This document shows positions 35,697-44,978 of a stretch of DNA of 64,000 nucleotides, in pieces; position 1 is the stretch's first letter, and every line of letters begins with the position of its first letter. The stretch covers positions 479,537 to 543,536 of the forward strand of contig PASF01000001.1 of NCBI GenBank assembly GCA_002711845.1, written 5' to 3'. The translations under genes and the position numbers were made by a program. The DNA is from Gammaproteobacteria bacterium (lineage in GTDB: Bacteria; Pseudomonadota; Gammaproteobacteria; Pseudomonadales; Pseudohongiellaceae). The notes beneath the pieces were generated by a model. It did no database searches and had not been told where the DNA came from. It was given only the letters and a program-made list of their open reading frames with translations.

Positions 35697-37802
35697 ATGT
35701 CCAGTGTCGTCAGTTACGAAATCGTCAACAATATCGGTGTCATCAAAGTTGACAGCCCGCCCGTCAATGCCCTGTCTCAAGCCGTCCGCGAAGGCATTCT
35801 TACTGCGGTGCAGAATGCCCAGAAGGATGACACCGAAGCACTGGTGTTGATGTGCGAGGGCCGCACCTTTATTGCCGGCGCCGATATCACTGAGTTTGGC
35901 AAGCCACCCAAGGCGCCTTCGCTGCCCGATGTGCTGGAAGCGTTGGAGAATTCCTCCAAACTGGTGGTGGCGGCTATCCACGGCACGGCTCTCGGCGGTG
36001 GCTTTGAGACCGCGTTATGCTGCCACTACCGTTGTGCAGTGCCATCGGCAAAAGTAGGTCTGCCAGAAGTGAAACTGGGCATCCTGCCCGGCGCCGGCGG
36101 CACCCAGCGTGTGCCTCGTATTGCCGGTGTCAAGGCCGCGCTGGATATGATCACCAAGGGTGACCCCATTCCTGCCGCCAAGGCCTGCGATATGGGCCTG
36201 ATTGATGAAGTGCTGAGCGGTGATGATCTGCAGACCTCGGCTGTCGCCTATGCTCAGGACCTGGTGGAATCCGGCGCCCTGCTGAAGCGTGTGCGTGATA
36301 TCACCATTGACCCGGCCAGTGTTGAGCCGGGCTTTTTTGATGGTTACCGCAAGGCCCTGGCCAAGCGTGCCCGTGGTCAGATTGCCCCGGACAGGATTGT
36401 CTCCTGTGTGGAGGCGGCTGTTAACAAGCCCATGGACGAGGGCCTGGCGGTGGAGCGAGATCTGTTTACCGAACTGGTTACCTCACCGCAGTCCCGCGCC
36501 ATGCGCCATGCATTTTTCGCCGAGCGCGAAGCAGCCAAGATCAAGGGACTGCCCAAGGGCACTCCGGTCCGGGATATCAAAAAAGTCGCGATTATTGGTG
36601 GCGGCACCATGGGCGGTGGTATCGCCATGTGTTTTGCCAATGTCGGTATTCCGGTGGTCATGGTGGAAATCAATGACGAAGCGCTGGAGCGCGGTCTGGG
36701 CATTATTCGCAAGAATTACAGTATGACCGTACAGAAAGGCCGCATGTCGGAACAGGACATGGACAAGCGCCTGGCGTTGATCAGCGGCACCACCGATTAT
36801 GCTGACCTGGGCGATGTGGATCTGGCCATTGAAGCGGTATTCGAAAACCCGGACATCAAAAAGGAAGTGTTCGCCAAGCTGGATGCAGCCTGCAAGCCGG
36901 GGGCGATTCTGGCCACCAATACCTCTTATCAGGATGTGAACCTGATTGCGGAAGCAACCCAGCGTCCGCAGGACGTGGTTGGTATGCATTTCTTCAGTCC
37001 GGCCAATGTCATGAAGCTGCTGGAGGTGGTGCGCGCTGACCAGACCGCTGATGACGTGCTGGCGACGGTCATGCAGATTGGCAAAAAAATCGGCAAGGTC
37101 TGCGCCCTGTCGCGCGTGTGCTACGGATTTATCGGTAACCGCATGTTGCAGGGATATGGCCGTCAGGCGCACATGTTGCTGCTTGATGGTGCCACGCCGG
37201 AACAGGTGGACTCGGCAGCCGAGGAATTTGGTATGGCCATGGGGCCGCTGGCAGTGGGTGACCTGGCAGGCCTGGATATTGGCTACAAGGCCAGGCAGGC
37301 ACGTACCGATGTTGAGCACGACCCCAGAACACATTGTATAGCCACCGCACTGGTGGAAATGGGTCGCATGGGGCAAAAGACAGGTGCCGGGTATTACAAA
37401 TATGATGCGGCCACGCGTGCGCGCCAGAACGATCCGGAAGTTGAAGCCTTGATCCGTGAAAAGGCCAAAGAGCTGGGAATCGAGCAGCGCGAGATCAGCA
37501 AGCAGGAAATAGTTGATCGTTTGTTCTTCCCCCTTATCAACGAAGGTGCGCTGATTCTGGAAGAGGGTATCGCTCAGCGTCCAGGCGACATCGACGTGGT
37601 CTATCTGTATGGTTATGGTTTCCCGGCTGCCAAGGGCGGTCCGATGTTCTATGCCGATGAAGTGGGCCTGAAGAACGTTGTGGCACGCATCAACGAATTC
37701 GCCCGCACTCTGGGTGAAGACAACTGGAAGCCGGCTCCGTTGCTGGTAAAGCTGGCCAGCGAAAATAAAACCTTTGCCGATTGGGCCAAAGAGAACTCAT
37801 AA
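35697..37802 (+). CDS. Multifunctional fatty-acid oxidation protein (enoyl-CoA hydratase / 3-hydroxyacyl-CoA dehydrogenase)
   Basis: A 701-residue FadB/FadJ-type protein. Residues about 1-190 are an enoyl-CoA hydratase/isomerase domain ([38 protein letters not shown]), about 298-480 the NAD-binding 3-hydroxyacyl-CoA dehydrogenase domain ([32 protein letters not shown]), and the rest the two dehydrogenase C-terminal repeats. ATG 35697 has AAGGA eight bases upstream. It lacks the FadB-specific N-terminal length and is closest to the FadJ/PaaH-fused form; I give no symbol because FadB and FadJ cannot be told apart here. Confidence 0.92.
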   Translation: MSSVVSYEIVNNIGVIKVDSPPVNALSQAVREGILTAVQNAQKDDTEALVLMCEGRTFIAGADITEFGKPPKAPSLPDVLEALENSSKLVVAAIHGTALGGGFETALCCHYRCAVPSAKVGLPEVKLGILPGAGGTQRVPRIAGVKAALDMITKGDPIPAAKACDMGLIDEVLSGDDLQTSAVAYAQDLVESGALLKRVRDITIDPASVEPGFFDGYRKALAKRARGQIAPDRIVSCVEAAVNKPMDEGLAVERDLFTELVTSPQSRAMRHAFFAEREAAKIKGLPKGTPVRDIKKVAIIGGGTMGGGIAMCFANVGIPVVMVEINDEALERGLGIIRKNYSMTVQKGRMSEQDMDKRLALISGTTDYADLGDVDLAIEAVFENPDIKKEVFAKLDAACKPGAILATNTSYQDVNLIAEATQRPQDVVGMHFFSPANVMKLLEVVRADQTADDVLATVMQIGKKIGKVCALSRVCYGFIGNRMLQGYGRQAHMLLLDGATPEQVDSAAEEFGMAMGPLAVGDLAGLDIGYKARQARTDVEHDPRTHCIATALVEMGRMGQKTGAGYYKYDAATRARQNDPEVEALIREKAKELGIEQREISKQEIVDRLFFPLINEGALILEEGIAQRPGDIDVVYLYGYGFPAAKGGPMFYADEVGLKNVVARINEFARTLGEDNWKPAPLLVKLASENKTFADWAKENS

Positions 37803-37813
37803 GGGGAATCGGC

Positions 37814-38851
37814 ATGATTGCATATCAGACTGCGGCGCCGGGCGCGCCGCTGGAGCGGATAGAAGCAGCAACCCCGACTCCTGAGGGTACTCAGGTGCTG
37901 GTGAAAATGGTGGCATGCGGGGTCTGTCATTCGGATATCCATCTGCACGATGGTGAATTCAACCTGGGCAACGACAAGAAGCTGGAGGTCGGTCGCCCCG
38001 GGTTGGTGCTTGGTCATGAAATTTTTGGTGAAGTGGTGGCGGTAGGCCCTGATGCCACCGACGTCAGCGTCGGTGACCGCCGGGTGGTCTATCCATGGAT
38101 CGGTTGCGGGGAATGCGCCTCCTGTCGACGGGGGGAAGAGCACCTGTGCACACCGGGTCGTGGGCTGGGGACGGTCGCTCAGGGTGGGTTTGCAGACCAC
38201 GTGATGGTCCCGCATCCACGCTATCTGTTCGACAAAGGCAGTGTCGATGATGCGTTGTCATCTACTTACGCATGCTCAGGTCTGACTGCCTACAGTGCGC
38301 TGAAGAAAGTGGGTGAACTCACCGACGGTGATGAAGTTGTGCTGATTGGCGCCGGTGGCGTCGGCATGATGGCGCTGCAGGTAGCGCTGGCGCAGGGTAT
38401 CAAACCGATTGTCGTGGATATTGATGAGGCCAAACTGGAAGCTGCCCGTGCACTGGGCGCCAAAGCGGTATTCAATTCGGGCGACCGGGCGACGGTAAAA
38501 GAAATCAAAAAAATGACCGGTGGCGGCGCATTTGCCGCGATCGATTTTGTCGGGGCTGAGGCATCGGTCAATTATGGTCTGGGTTGCCTGCGCAAGGGCG
38601 GCAAGCTCATCATTGTCGGGCTTTACGGGGGCGCGCTGAATATACCCTTGCCCTTTATCCCGATGAATGCCCGTATCATCCAGGGCACCTATGTGGGCAG
38701 CCTGCAGGAAATGGGCGAGCTGATGGCGCTGGTGAGGGCCGGACGTATCGCCCCCATCCGTATCGAAGAAAGGCCACTGGATCAGGCTACGCAGGCGCTG
38801 GCCGACCTGAAGGCCGGGCAGGTTCAGGGGCGTGTGGTGCTGCGCGGCTGA
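37814..38851 (+). CDS. Zinc-dependent alcohol dehydrogenase family protein
   Basis: A 345-residue medium-chain dehydrogenase. Catalytic zinc ligands are Cys38 (GVCHSD), His68 (GHE) and Cys154; structural zinc ligands are Cys98, Cys101, Cys104 and Cys112 (CGECASCRRGEEHLC). The NAD fold has GAGGVGMMALQVAL. ATG 37814 is preferred to earlier in-frame starts because AAGGGGAA lies at 37801. It is 11 bases after the FadB/FadJ-type gene, so it may oxidise an alcohol intermediate of the same pathway. Confidence 0.88.
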   Translation: MIAYQTAAPGAPLERIEAATPTPEGTQVLVKMVACGVCHSDIHLHDGEFNLGNDKKLEVGRPGLVLGHEIFGEVVAVGPDATDVSVGDRRVVYPWIGCGECASCRRGEEHLCTPGRGLGTVAQGGFADHVMVPHPRYLFDKGSVDDALSSTYACSGLTAYSALKKVGELTDGDEVVLIGAGGVGMMALQVALAQGIKPIVVDIDEAKLEAARALGAKAVFNSGDRATVKEIKKMTGGGAFAAIDFVGAEASVNYGLGCLRKGGKLIIVGLYGGALNIPLPFIPMNARIIQGTYVGSLQEMGELMALVRAGRIAPIRIEERPLDQATQALADLKAGQVQGRVVLRG

Positions 38852-38862
38852 TATCAGCACTG

Positions 38863-38895
38863 TTACCCACCCCGCTGTCGCTGTGGGGTGGGTAA
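38863..38895. terminator. Strong hairpin after the alcohol dehydrogenase gene
   Basis: TTACCCACCCC (38863-38873) and GGGGTGGGTAA (38885-38895) form a perfect 11-bp stem with an 11-base loop. No T-run follows on either strand, so it is a possible but atypical terminator or a transcript-end protector. A GCTGATATCAGC palindrome (38847-38858) overlaps the stop codon. Confidence 0.5.
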
Positions 38896-38976
38896 AACCT
38901 CCCAAAATAGCTGATTTAGCACTTATTGACTGTTATTCTGATCACATTATCCAGTGTTCAGGCAGCAGTACTCCTC

Positions 38977-40476
38977 ATGAATCATCTTATTGCCCGAATG
39001 GCTTTTGTCGGTATCGCCTACTACCTGATGGCGTTATTCGGTATCCGCTTTACCGTCACTGATATCGGTATTTCTGTTGTGTGGCCTGCCAACGCTGTCC
39101 TGTTGGCGGCGTTTCTGGTGTTCCCGCTGCGCCAGTGGCCCTGGCTGGCGTTGATGACCATGGCTGCAGAATTGCTGGCGAGTCGCGGGCTGTTCCCGGT
39201 GACTGCGTCAATCGCCTTCAGTCTGATCAATATCTTTGAGGTATCGCTGGCTGCCTGGCTGATCCGTCGAGGTATGACTGTTCAGTTTGACTTCGACCGG
39301 ATTGTCAGTGCTACCCGGTTTCTGGTGTTTGGCCCGCTACTCGCCTCATGCCTGGCCGGCCTGCTAGGGGCTGGCGTGTACACCTGGCTGGGTCAGGATG
39401 GCAGTAACTACTGGCCGCTTTGGCGACTGTGGTGGTTTGGTGACGCGCTGGGGTTGCTGTTAATGACGCCTTTGCTGGTGGCACTCTGGCGATTCATGGG
39501 GCGCGGATTGCCCGCCTTTGCTCCCCGACGTCTGTTGGAGCTGACTGCTCTGTGGGGTGCGCTCATACTGGCTGCACCGTTGGCATTTGAGCCCTGGGGT
39601 AATGCTGTTCAGGCATTCAGCCTGACGCCTATCGTGCTGCTGCCACTGGGTGTATGGGCGGCAATCCGGTTCGGTGTGCTGGTAACCGTGGCGACACTGG
39701 TACTGACTGCGGGACTGGCAATCAGCTACCTGGTCAACGATGTGTACCCATTGGGGAGCAGCAGTCCGCAGCATGCTGTCTGGCTTATCCAGGAGTTCCT
39801 GGCCATTCTGGCAGTGGTGTCTATCGGTCTGTCAGTCCTGTTGGCTGAAATTCGTCAGCAGAACCTGGCGCTTGAACAACGCATTGTCGAGCGGACATCG
39901 TCACTGGCGCAGGCCAACGCCGAGCTGAATGCCGCCAACGAGCGCCTGCAGACCCTGGTGTCCACCGACTTCCTGACCGGCATCGCCAATCGTCGCTCGT
40001 TTGATGAAAACGGCGCCCGTATCCTGCAGCAGATGAAGCGGGATGCCGCGCCGGTGTCTGCCATCATGTTTGACCTGGATCATTTCAAGAAGGTGAATGA
40101 CGTATTGGGGCATGATGCCGGGGATCTGGTGTTGCGTGACATTATTGCCCCGGTCACGGCTGTATTGCGGCCGCTGGATCTTTTCTGTCGTTATGGTGGC
40201 GAGGAGTTTCTGGTGCTGCTGCCCGGGGCAGATCTGCAGGAAGCTGCCGCGATTGCCGAGCGCATCCGTCAGACCATTGAAGACCTCGAGGTTCAATACC
40301 GGCACCAACGTATTCGGGTCACCGTTAGCCTGGGTGTCGCGCAGTGGGATGCCGCCCAGTATCTGGATGAATTGATCCATGCGGCCGACAAGGCGCTCTA
40401 TGAGGCCAAGCACAGCGGGCGCAACTGTGTACGGGTGTCAGGCCCGGGCGACATGCGCTCTGCTGCGCAGGCATAA
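38977..40476 (+). CDS. MASE1-GGDEF diguanylate cyclase
   Basis: A 499-residue membrane protein. Residues about 1-295 form the MASE1 sensor (eight or more helices, start MNHLIARMAFVGIAYYLMALFG), then a short coiled coil (NLALEQRIVERTSSLAQANAE, about 296-330), then a GGDEF domain (about 330-490). The active site is RYGGEEF (GGEEF at 407-411) and the inhibitory I-site RPLD (398-401) is intact, so it should make c-di-GMP under product inhibition. The ATG choice (38977) is uncertain; an in-frame TTG lies at 38926. The MASE1 ligand is unknown. Confidence 0.88.
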   Translation: MNHLIARMAFVGIAYYLMALFGIRFTVTDIGISVVWPANAVLLAAFLVFPLRQWPWLALMTMAAELLASRGLFPVTASIAFSLINIFEVSLAAWLIRRGMTVQFDFDRIVSATRFLVFGPLLASCLAGLLGAGVYTWLGQDGSNYWPLWRLWWFGDALGLLLMTPLLVALWRFMGRGLPAFAPRRLLELTALWGALILAAPLAFEPWGNAVQAFSLTPIVLLPLGVWAAIRFGVLVTVATLVLTAGLAISYLVNDVYPLGSSSPQHAVWLIQEFLAILAVVSIGLSVLLAEIRQQNLALEQRIVERTSSLAQANAELNAANERLQTLVSTDFLTGIANRRSFDENGARILQQMKRDAAPVSAIMFDLDHFKKVNDVLGHDAGDLVLRDIIAPVTAVLRPLDLFCRYGGEEFLVLLPGADLQEAAAIAERIRQTIEDLEVQYRHQRIRVTVSLGVAQWDAAQYLDELIHAADKALYEAKHSGRNCVRVSGPGDMRSAAQA

Positions 40477-40557
40477 ACACAGGGGGCTGTTTTGTCATGC
40501 GCTGATGTGTTAGATCCCAATCGCGTTAACTCGCGCTGATGCACAGCGGCATTCGTG

Positions 40558-40563
40558 TATACT
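40558..40563 (+). promoter_or_regulatory. Possible -10 box before the serine hydrolase gene
   Basis: TATACT (40558-40563) is a good -10 match, but the -35 (CTGATG, 40536-40541, 16-base spacing) is weak. Confidence 0.3.
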
Positions 40564-40600
40564 GCTGCTTCGAGTAAAACAATAAATGGGGACCCGCCAT

Positions 40601-41866
40601 ATGCCTATAGGAAAATATCTGCTCCCGATCCTGTTCAGTCTGTCGCTGCCCGCGATAGCGGACACACCTGCCTCTGGCCTGCCCATGGCCGAGCCGGGAA
40701 GTGTCGGCATGTCAGCGCAGCGACTTCAGCGCATTGATGATTTCATGCAGCGTTACATTGACGCTGATATGGTTGCCGGCACCGTGACGCTGGTAGCACG
40801 CAAAGGCAAGGTTGTGCATTTCCAGGCACAGGGCATGAAGGATGTCGAGCGAGGCCAGGAGATGACCACGGACACCATTTTCCGCATGGCATCCATGACC
40901 AAGCCAATCGCCTCGGTGGCACTGATGATGCTCTATGAGGAAGGCTGGTTTCAGCTGGATGATCCGATTTCCGACTGGCTGCCGGAATTCAGCAATATGA
41001 TGATCGAGGTGGAGAACGCGGATGGCAGTACCCGCCTGGCGCCGGCACAGACTCCGATCAACTTCACCCATATTCTGACGCATACAGCCGGCCTGATGAA
41101 CAGCTACCGTGGAGATGTTGCCCGGTATTCCGAGGTGTCGCGTGTTCAGGGCGATGAAGACCTGGCCAGCTGGACCGAGCGTCTGGCGACCCTGCCGCTG
41201 CGCTACGAGCCGGGCACACGCTGGGAGTACTCTGCAGCCACCAGTGTGGTCGGGCGTCTGGTGGAAGTGATCTCCGGTCAGGATCTGGATACTTTTTTGC
41301 GTGAACGGATCTTCACACCCTTGCAGATGCGCGATACACATTTTTATCTGCCACCAGACAAAGTGGGTCGCTTTGCCACGCTTTATGGTCCGAACCCGGA
41401 CAACGGTAATCGCATGATGTTGACCGAAGTGGGCGATGCCAACAGCCGCTACGTAACAGAGCCAAGGACGTTCTTCTCCGGTGCGGGCGGACTGGTCTCG
41501 ACGGCACACGACTATATCCGGTTCCAGCAGATGATGCTGAATGGTGGTGAACTGGATGGTGTTCGTTTGCTGGGTACAAAAACGGTGGAGCTGATGTTCG
41601 CCAACCATACCGGTGATTTACCATTGTGGCTGAGCGGACCGGGCATGGGCTTCGGCCTGGGTTATTCGGTCGTACTGGATCGCGCCGAAGCGTATACGTC
41701 GGACTCGGAAGGCTCAGTGTCCTGGGGTGGGGCATTTGGCACATTGTTTTGGATTGATCCGGCTGAAGAACTGGTGGCCATTGTGCTGACGCAGATCCGG
41801 CCTTATTCGCATATCCGCATACGCGAGGGTTTCCACAATGTGGTGAATCAGGCGATTGTGGATTGA
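40601..41866 (+). CDS. Exported serine beta-lactamase-like hydrolase (class C family)
   Basis: A 421-residue protein with a signal peptide (LLPILFSLSLPAIA, to about residue 20) and a penicillin-binding-protein/beta-lactamase fold. The SxxK motif is SMTK (Ser98, Lys101). The second motif, normally YxN, reads YSAAT (Tyr present, Asn absent), so it is likelier an esterase or peptidase-type family member than an efficient beta-lactamase. ATG 40601 is used because GGGGA lies eight bases before it; the ATG at 40586 is an alternative. The paralogue at 46.8-48.1 kb has the same motifs. Confidence 0.85.
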   Translation: MPIGKYLLPILFSLSLPAIADTPASGLPMAEPGSVGMSAQRLQRIDDFMQRYIDADMVAGTVTLVARKGKVVHFQAQGMKDVERGQEMTTDTIFRMASMTKPIASVALMMLYEEGWFQLDDPISDWLPEFSNMMIEVENADGSTRLAPAQTPINFTHILTHTAGLMNSYRGDVARYSEVSRVQGDEDLASWTERLATLPLRYEPGTRWEYSAATSVVGRLVEVISGQDLDTFLRERIFTPLQMRDTHFYLPPDKVGRFATLYGPNPDNGNRMMLTEVGDANSRYVTEPRTFFSGAGGLVSTAHDYIRFQQMMLNGGELDGVRLLGTKTVELMFANHTGDLPLWLSGPGMGFGLGYSVVLDRAEAYTSDSEGSVSWGGAFGTLFWIDPAEELVAIVLTQIRPYSHIRIREGFHNVVNQAIVD

Positions 41867-41895
41867 CTCTTGTCGTACTTCAGCCCGTCGTTGAT

Positions 41896-41975
41896 GGGCT
41901 GCGGCAGGGTGTTTGGGTCTCGGAACGGCGCTGCGCGCCTGATTGTTCCTCGACGCAAACACCCTGCCACAGCCC
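41896..41975. repeat. Long nested inverted-repeat element before the bacteriocin-like genes
   Basis: Left arm 41896-41915 (begins GGGCTGCGGCAGGG) and right arm 41956-41975 (ends CACAGCCC) match at 19 of 20 positions. Inside are GGAAC/GTTCC (41922-41926, 41945-41949) and GGCGC/GCGCC (41927-41931, 41935-41939). The design resembles the element at 32942-33050. It sits about 30 bases after the serine hydrolase stop and could end that transcript. Confidence 0.65.
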
Positions 41976-42053
41976 TCCTGAGTTGCCAGAGCAACAGGCC
42001 AGTATTGCGTTCCGCTCTCTTTGTCGATAAAAACTCTGCAGATCCCGCTCCCG

Positions 42054-42083
42054 TTGACTATATAAACAACGAGACGTTACATA
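42054..42083 (+). promoter_or_regulatory. Candidate promoter of the bacteriocin-like operon
   Basis: TTGACT (42054-42059) is a good -35. The -10 is unclear: TTACAT (42077-42082) at 17-base spacing or TACATA one base later. The surrounding DNA is A+T-rich. Confidence 0.35.
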
Positions 42084-42100
42084 TTCTCTCAGGAGAAAAT

Positions 42101-42127
42101 GTGAGCGTTGTTTATCACAACAGCTAA
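42101..42127 (+). CDS. Possible 8-residue leader ORF before the bacteriocin-like gene
   Basis: AGGAG (42091-42095) is followed by GTG AGC... coding MSVVYHNS and a TAA. The same ribosome site also offers an ATG-TGA start-stop at 42099-42104. Either would be a regulatory mini-ORF; there is no evidence that it is made. Confidence 0.35.
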   Translation: MSVVYHNS

Positions 42128-42146
42128 CGTGAAAAGGAGTTTCGTT

Positions 42147-42329
42147 ATGGTTGAATTAAATGAGCAGGAAATTGGTCAGGTGAGTGGTGGTATAGCACCA
42201 TTCGTCGGTTTGGCGGCTGCAGTGTATTCGCATTTCACCGCTACGTCATTAACCGGCGCCGTTGTCGCCAGAGTTGGGTTGGCCACCGCAGTGTATGGTG
42301 CAGGTTCCTATATCAACGATAACAGCTAG
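42147..42329 (+). CDS. Double-glycine leader bacteriocin/microcin-like precursor
   Basis: A 60-residue peptide. The N-terminus MVELNEQEIGQVSGG is a textbook double-glycine leader (hydrophobic residues at the conserved positions before GG), cut by peptidase-domain ABC exporters. The 45-residue core is small, hydrophobic and Gly/Ala-rich (IAPFVGLAAAVYSHF..., later GAVVARVGLATAVYGAG), as in pore-forming class II bacteriocins. ATG 42147 has AAGGAG seven bases upstream. No exporter, modification gene or second peptide is in the window. The DNA here is more A+T-rich than its neighbours, which may mean transfer. Confidence 0.75.
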   Translation: MVELNEQEIGQVSGGIAPFVGLAAAVYSHFTATSLTGAVVARVGLATAVYGAGSYINDNS

Positions 42330-42341
42330 AGTTCATGCTTT

Positions 42342-42373
42342 CCCGGCGGCTGGGCCAACACCCTGTCGCCGGG
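42342..42373 (+). terminator. Intergenic hairpin between precursor and second peptide gene
   Basis: CCCGGCG (42342-42348) pairs with CGCCGGG (42367-42373) around an 18-base loop, without a T-run. Such attenuating hairpins are common between a bacteriocin gene and a less-expressed immunity gene. Confidence 0.4.
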
Positions 42374-42397
42374 CAAGCTGGAGCCGGGAGGTTTAAG

Positions 42398-42535
42398 TTG
42401 GCAGGAACAATATTGACAGGAATAGTCGCAATTGCCGCTTACGCAGCAGGCGTGCCACTCATTCTGTTGTTGTTTTTCGTAGTTGCGGGAACTTACATCG
42501 AGTATCGCTGGATTCATAAAAAAAATAATGATTGA
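42398..42535 (+). CDS. Small membrane protein, candidate bacteriocin immunity protein
   Basis: A 45-residue protein with one or two membrane helices (LTGIVAIAAYAAGVPLILLL then FFVVAGTYIEYRW) and a positively charged tail (HKKNND). TTG at 42398 is chosen because GGGAGG (42386-42391) lies six bases before it; the earlier ATG 42335 has no such site. The size, charge pattern and position just after the double-glycine precursor are what is seen in class II bacteriocin immunity proteins; no homologue is recognised. Confidence 0.55.
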   Translation: MAGTILTGIVAIAAYAAGVPLILLLFFVVAGTYIEYRWIHKKNND

Positions 42536-42617
42536 GGCGCCCTCGTGTTTCATGTTTTGTAACACCGCTCATACAAGCGCATAATGCGCCGGTTTCTGGG
42601 TAATAGAGATTGGTGAT

Positions 42618-43505
42618 ATGACCTTGCGTGAGTGGTTCTGGATCTTGTTCCTCGGGGCAGTGTGGGGCGGGTCCTTTATATTCAATGCGCTGCTCATTCG
42701 GGAATTGGGGCCGTTGTGGGTCACGGCACTGCGGGTGAGTATTGGTGCACTGGGCTGCTGGCTGTTTCTGTTTGCGATGGGCAAGCCAGTGCCTCGGGAT
42801 CCGTCACTGTGGTTCAAGCTGGGCATGTTGGGCGTACTCAACTATGCGATCCCGTTCGCACTGTTTCCGATGGCGCAGGCCGATCTGGCCAGCGGTGTGG
42901 CGGCCATTGTGAATGCATTGACGCCGATCATGACGGTACTGGTGTCACAATTCTGGATCAATGGCGAGCGCATTACCTGGACCAAGGCGATTGGTGTGGT
43001 TGCCGGGTTTGCCGGTGTCGCCATCCTGGCCTCACCAGCGCTGCGTGAGGGCGGAGATAGCCGCTTGTGGGCCATTGCCGCCTGTCTGCTGGCAACCTTG
43101 TGTTATGCGCTGGCACTAAACATTGCCCGTAGTTTCCAAAAGGTGGAACCCACCGCGTTGACATCGATTGCGTTGACCGGGGCAGCTGTGGCCTCGGTGC
43201 CGGTGGCGCTGATGGCCGAGGGGCTGCCGCGGATGGTGCTGCCAGCGACCTGGATGGCAGCGCTGGCGATCGGCCTGATCTCCACGGCATTTACCTTTCA
43301 GATCATGTACCGGCTGCTGCCATTGGTGGGTGCTACCAATTTCTCTACGACCACCCTGATTGCACCGGTATCAGCCATCTTTCTGGGCCTGCTGTTCCTG
43401 GGCGAGGTTATCCTGCCTTCGCATATGCTGGGCATGCTGGTGATCTTTGTCGGCCTGATGTTTATCGATGGTCGACTGCCCAGATGGCTGGGTGTGATGC
43501 GTTAG
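42618..43505 (+). CDS. EamA/DMT family transporter
   Basis: A 295-residue transporter with ten predicted helices in two EamA repeats (WGGSFIFNALLIRELGPLW in the first; LIAPVSAIFLGLLFLGEVI in the second). Family members export amino acids or metabolites; the substrate cannot be inferred. It follows the bacteriocin-like pair by 82 bases, but a bacteriocin export role is unlikely for this family. Confidence 0.88.
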   Translation: MTLREWFWILFLGAVWGGSFIFNALLIRELGPLWVTALRVSIGALGCWLFLFAMGKPVPRDPSLWFKLGMLGVLNYAIPFALFPMAQADLASGVAAIVNALTPIMTVLVSQFWINGERITWTKAIGVVAGFAGVAILASPALREGGDSRLWAIAACLLATLCYALALNIARSFQKVEPTALTSIALTGAAVASVPVALMAEGLPRMVLPATWMAALAIGLISTAFTFQIMYRLLPLVGATNFSTTTLIAPVSAIFLGLLFLGEVILPSHMLGMLVIFVGLMFIDGRLPRWLGVMR

Positions 43506-43676
43506 GGCGGCTTCAAGACGCTCTGACTCGGTCTGATTATCACGGCTAGGTATTTGTCGCTCCTCTGCTATCAGTTTCATTGATTTTACCCCGTTTTTTC
43601 ATAGTGTTTCGGTATGTTGCTTGTTAGACTTCAGCGCAACTGAAGCAATTATTGAAGCTGAAAACGGAGGTGTGTC

Positions 43677-44975
43677 TTGCACGATCTGGAAACCTTTCGC
43701 GCGGAAACCCGCGCCTGGCTGGAGGCCAACTGTCCGGCCTCGATGCGCACGCCCATGCCTGAGGATGAAACCGTCTGGGGCGGGCGCCACGCGATATTCA
43801 AGAACCCTGACAGCAAAGTGTGGCTGGAGCGCATGGCCGACAAGGGCTGGACCACCCCGACGTGGCCGCAGGAGTACGGTGGGGGAGGTCTGAATAAGGC
43901 GCAAAGCCTGGTTCTGGCTGAGGAGTTGCAGCGCATCAAGGCGCGCCCCCCGCTGGTCAGTTTCGGTATCAGCATGCTGGGACCGGTGTTGCTGGAAATG
44001 GCGACGCACGAACAGAAGCTGGAGCATATTCCAAAAATTGTGCGTGGCGAGATTCGCTGGTGTCAGGGTTACAGCGAACCGGGCGCCGGCTCTGACCTGG
44101 CAGGCCTGAGCACCAAAGCCATTCTGGACGGGGATGAGTACATCATCAACGGCGCCAAGGTCTGGACCTCCTACGCGGATCAGGCGGACTGGATCTTCTG
44201 CCTGGTGAGGACAGATTTCGAAGCGCCCAAGCATAGTGGCATCAGCTTCATTCTGTTTGACATGGCCAGTCCCGGCGTCACCACCAAACCCATCAAGCTG
44301 ATCAGCGGCAATTCGGTTTTTTGTGAAACGTTCTTTGATGATGTCAGGGCGCCTGCCCGCAACCTGGTGGGGCGACTGAACGATGGCTGGACCATTGCCA
44401 AACGACTGCTTCAGCATGAACGTACCATGATCTCTGGTTTCGGCCTGAGCAGCGGGCGGAACAACCGGGGCGGACTGGCGGACAGTCTGGCGGAGACCGC
44501 GATGCTTTATCGGGGTGATATCGTGGAGTTGTCAGACCCGGTGCTGCGTGATCAGATCGCGCAGTTCCAGATCGACAGCGAGGCGTTTGCGTTGACCTCG
44601 CAGCGTTCCGCGCAGGAAGCCAAACAAGGCAGGGGGCCGAATGCCACCTCATCCATGCTCAAGAATTATGGTTGTGAGCTCAACAAGCGGCGCTATGAGC
44701 TGGCCTTGCAGGCCGCTGGGACACAGGCACTGGGCTGGGAGTCGTTGACCGACGATGGCAGTGATTTTGACCAGCAGGAACTCGCAGTTGCCCGGCAATG
44801 GTTACGCTCGAAAGGCAACTCCATTGAAGGTGGCACATATGAGGTGCAATTGAATGTGATTGCCAAGCGCGTACTGGGACTGCCGGATATGACGGCCATG
44901 GTGGGCCATGCGTCCGGGCAGAAAGTCGTCGGCAACGGCAAACCTGCCGACAGCGCAAAAGCAGCGGAGGCGTAG
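43677..44975 (+). CDS. Acyl-CoA dehydrogenase, large-subunit type
   Basis: A 432-residue acyl-CoA dehydrogenase of the same branch as the gene at 17275. It has WCQGYSEPGAGSDLAGL, Glu248 in QHERT (likely catalytic base) and the C-terminal IEGGTYEVQLNVIAKRVLGL, plus an extra Ala-rich tail. TTG start with GGAGG at 43666-43670. The partner gene starts three bases after its stop. Confidence 0.86.
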   Translation: MHDLETFRAETRAWLEANCPASMRTPMPEDETVWGGRHAIFKNPDSKVWLERMADKGWTTPTWPQEYGGGGLNKAQSLVLAEELQRIKARPPLVSFGISMLGPVLLEMATHEQKLEHIPKIVRGEIRWCQGYSEPGAGSDLAGLSTKAILDGDEYIINGAKVWTSYADQADWIFCLVRTDFEAPKHSGISFILFDMASPGVTTKPIKLISGNSVFCETFFDDVRAPARNLVGRLNDGWTIAKRLLQHERTMISGFGLSSGRNNRGGLADSLAETAMLYRGDIVELSDPVLRDQIAQFQIDSEAFALTSQRSAQEAKQGRGPNATSSMLKNYGCELNKRRYELALQAAGTQALGWESLTDDGSDFDQQELAVARQWLRSKGNSIEGGTYEVQLNVIAKRVLGLPDMTAMVGHASGQKVVGNGKPADSAKAAEA

Positions 44976-44978
44976 AAC

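Noticed and set aside
42618-43505. EamA protein as the bacteriocin exporter
   Set aside because: The family moves small metabolites; double-glycine peptides need a C39 peptidase ABC exporter.
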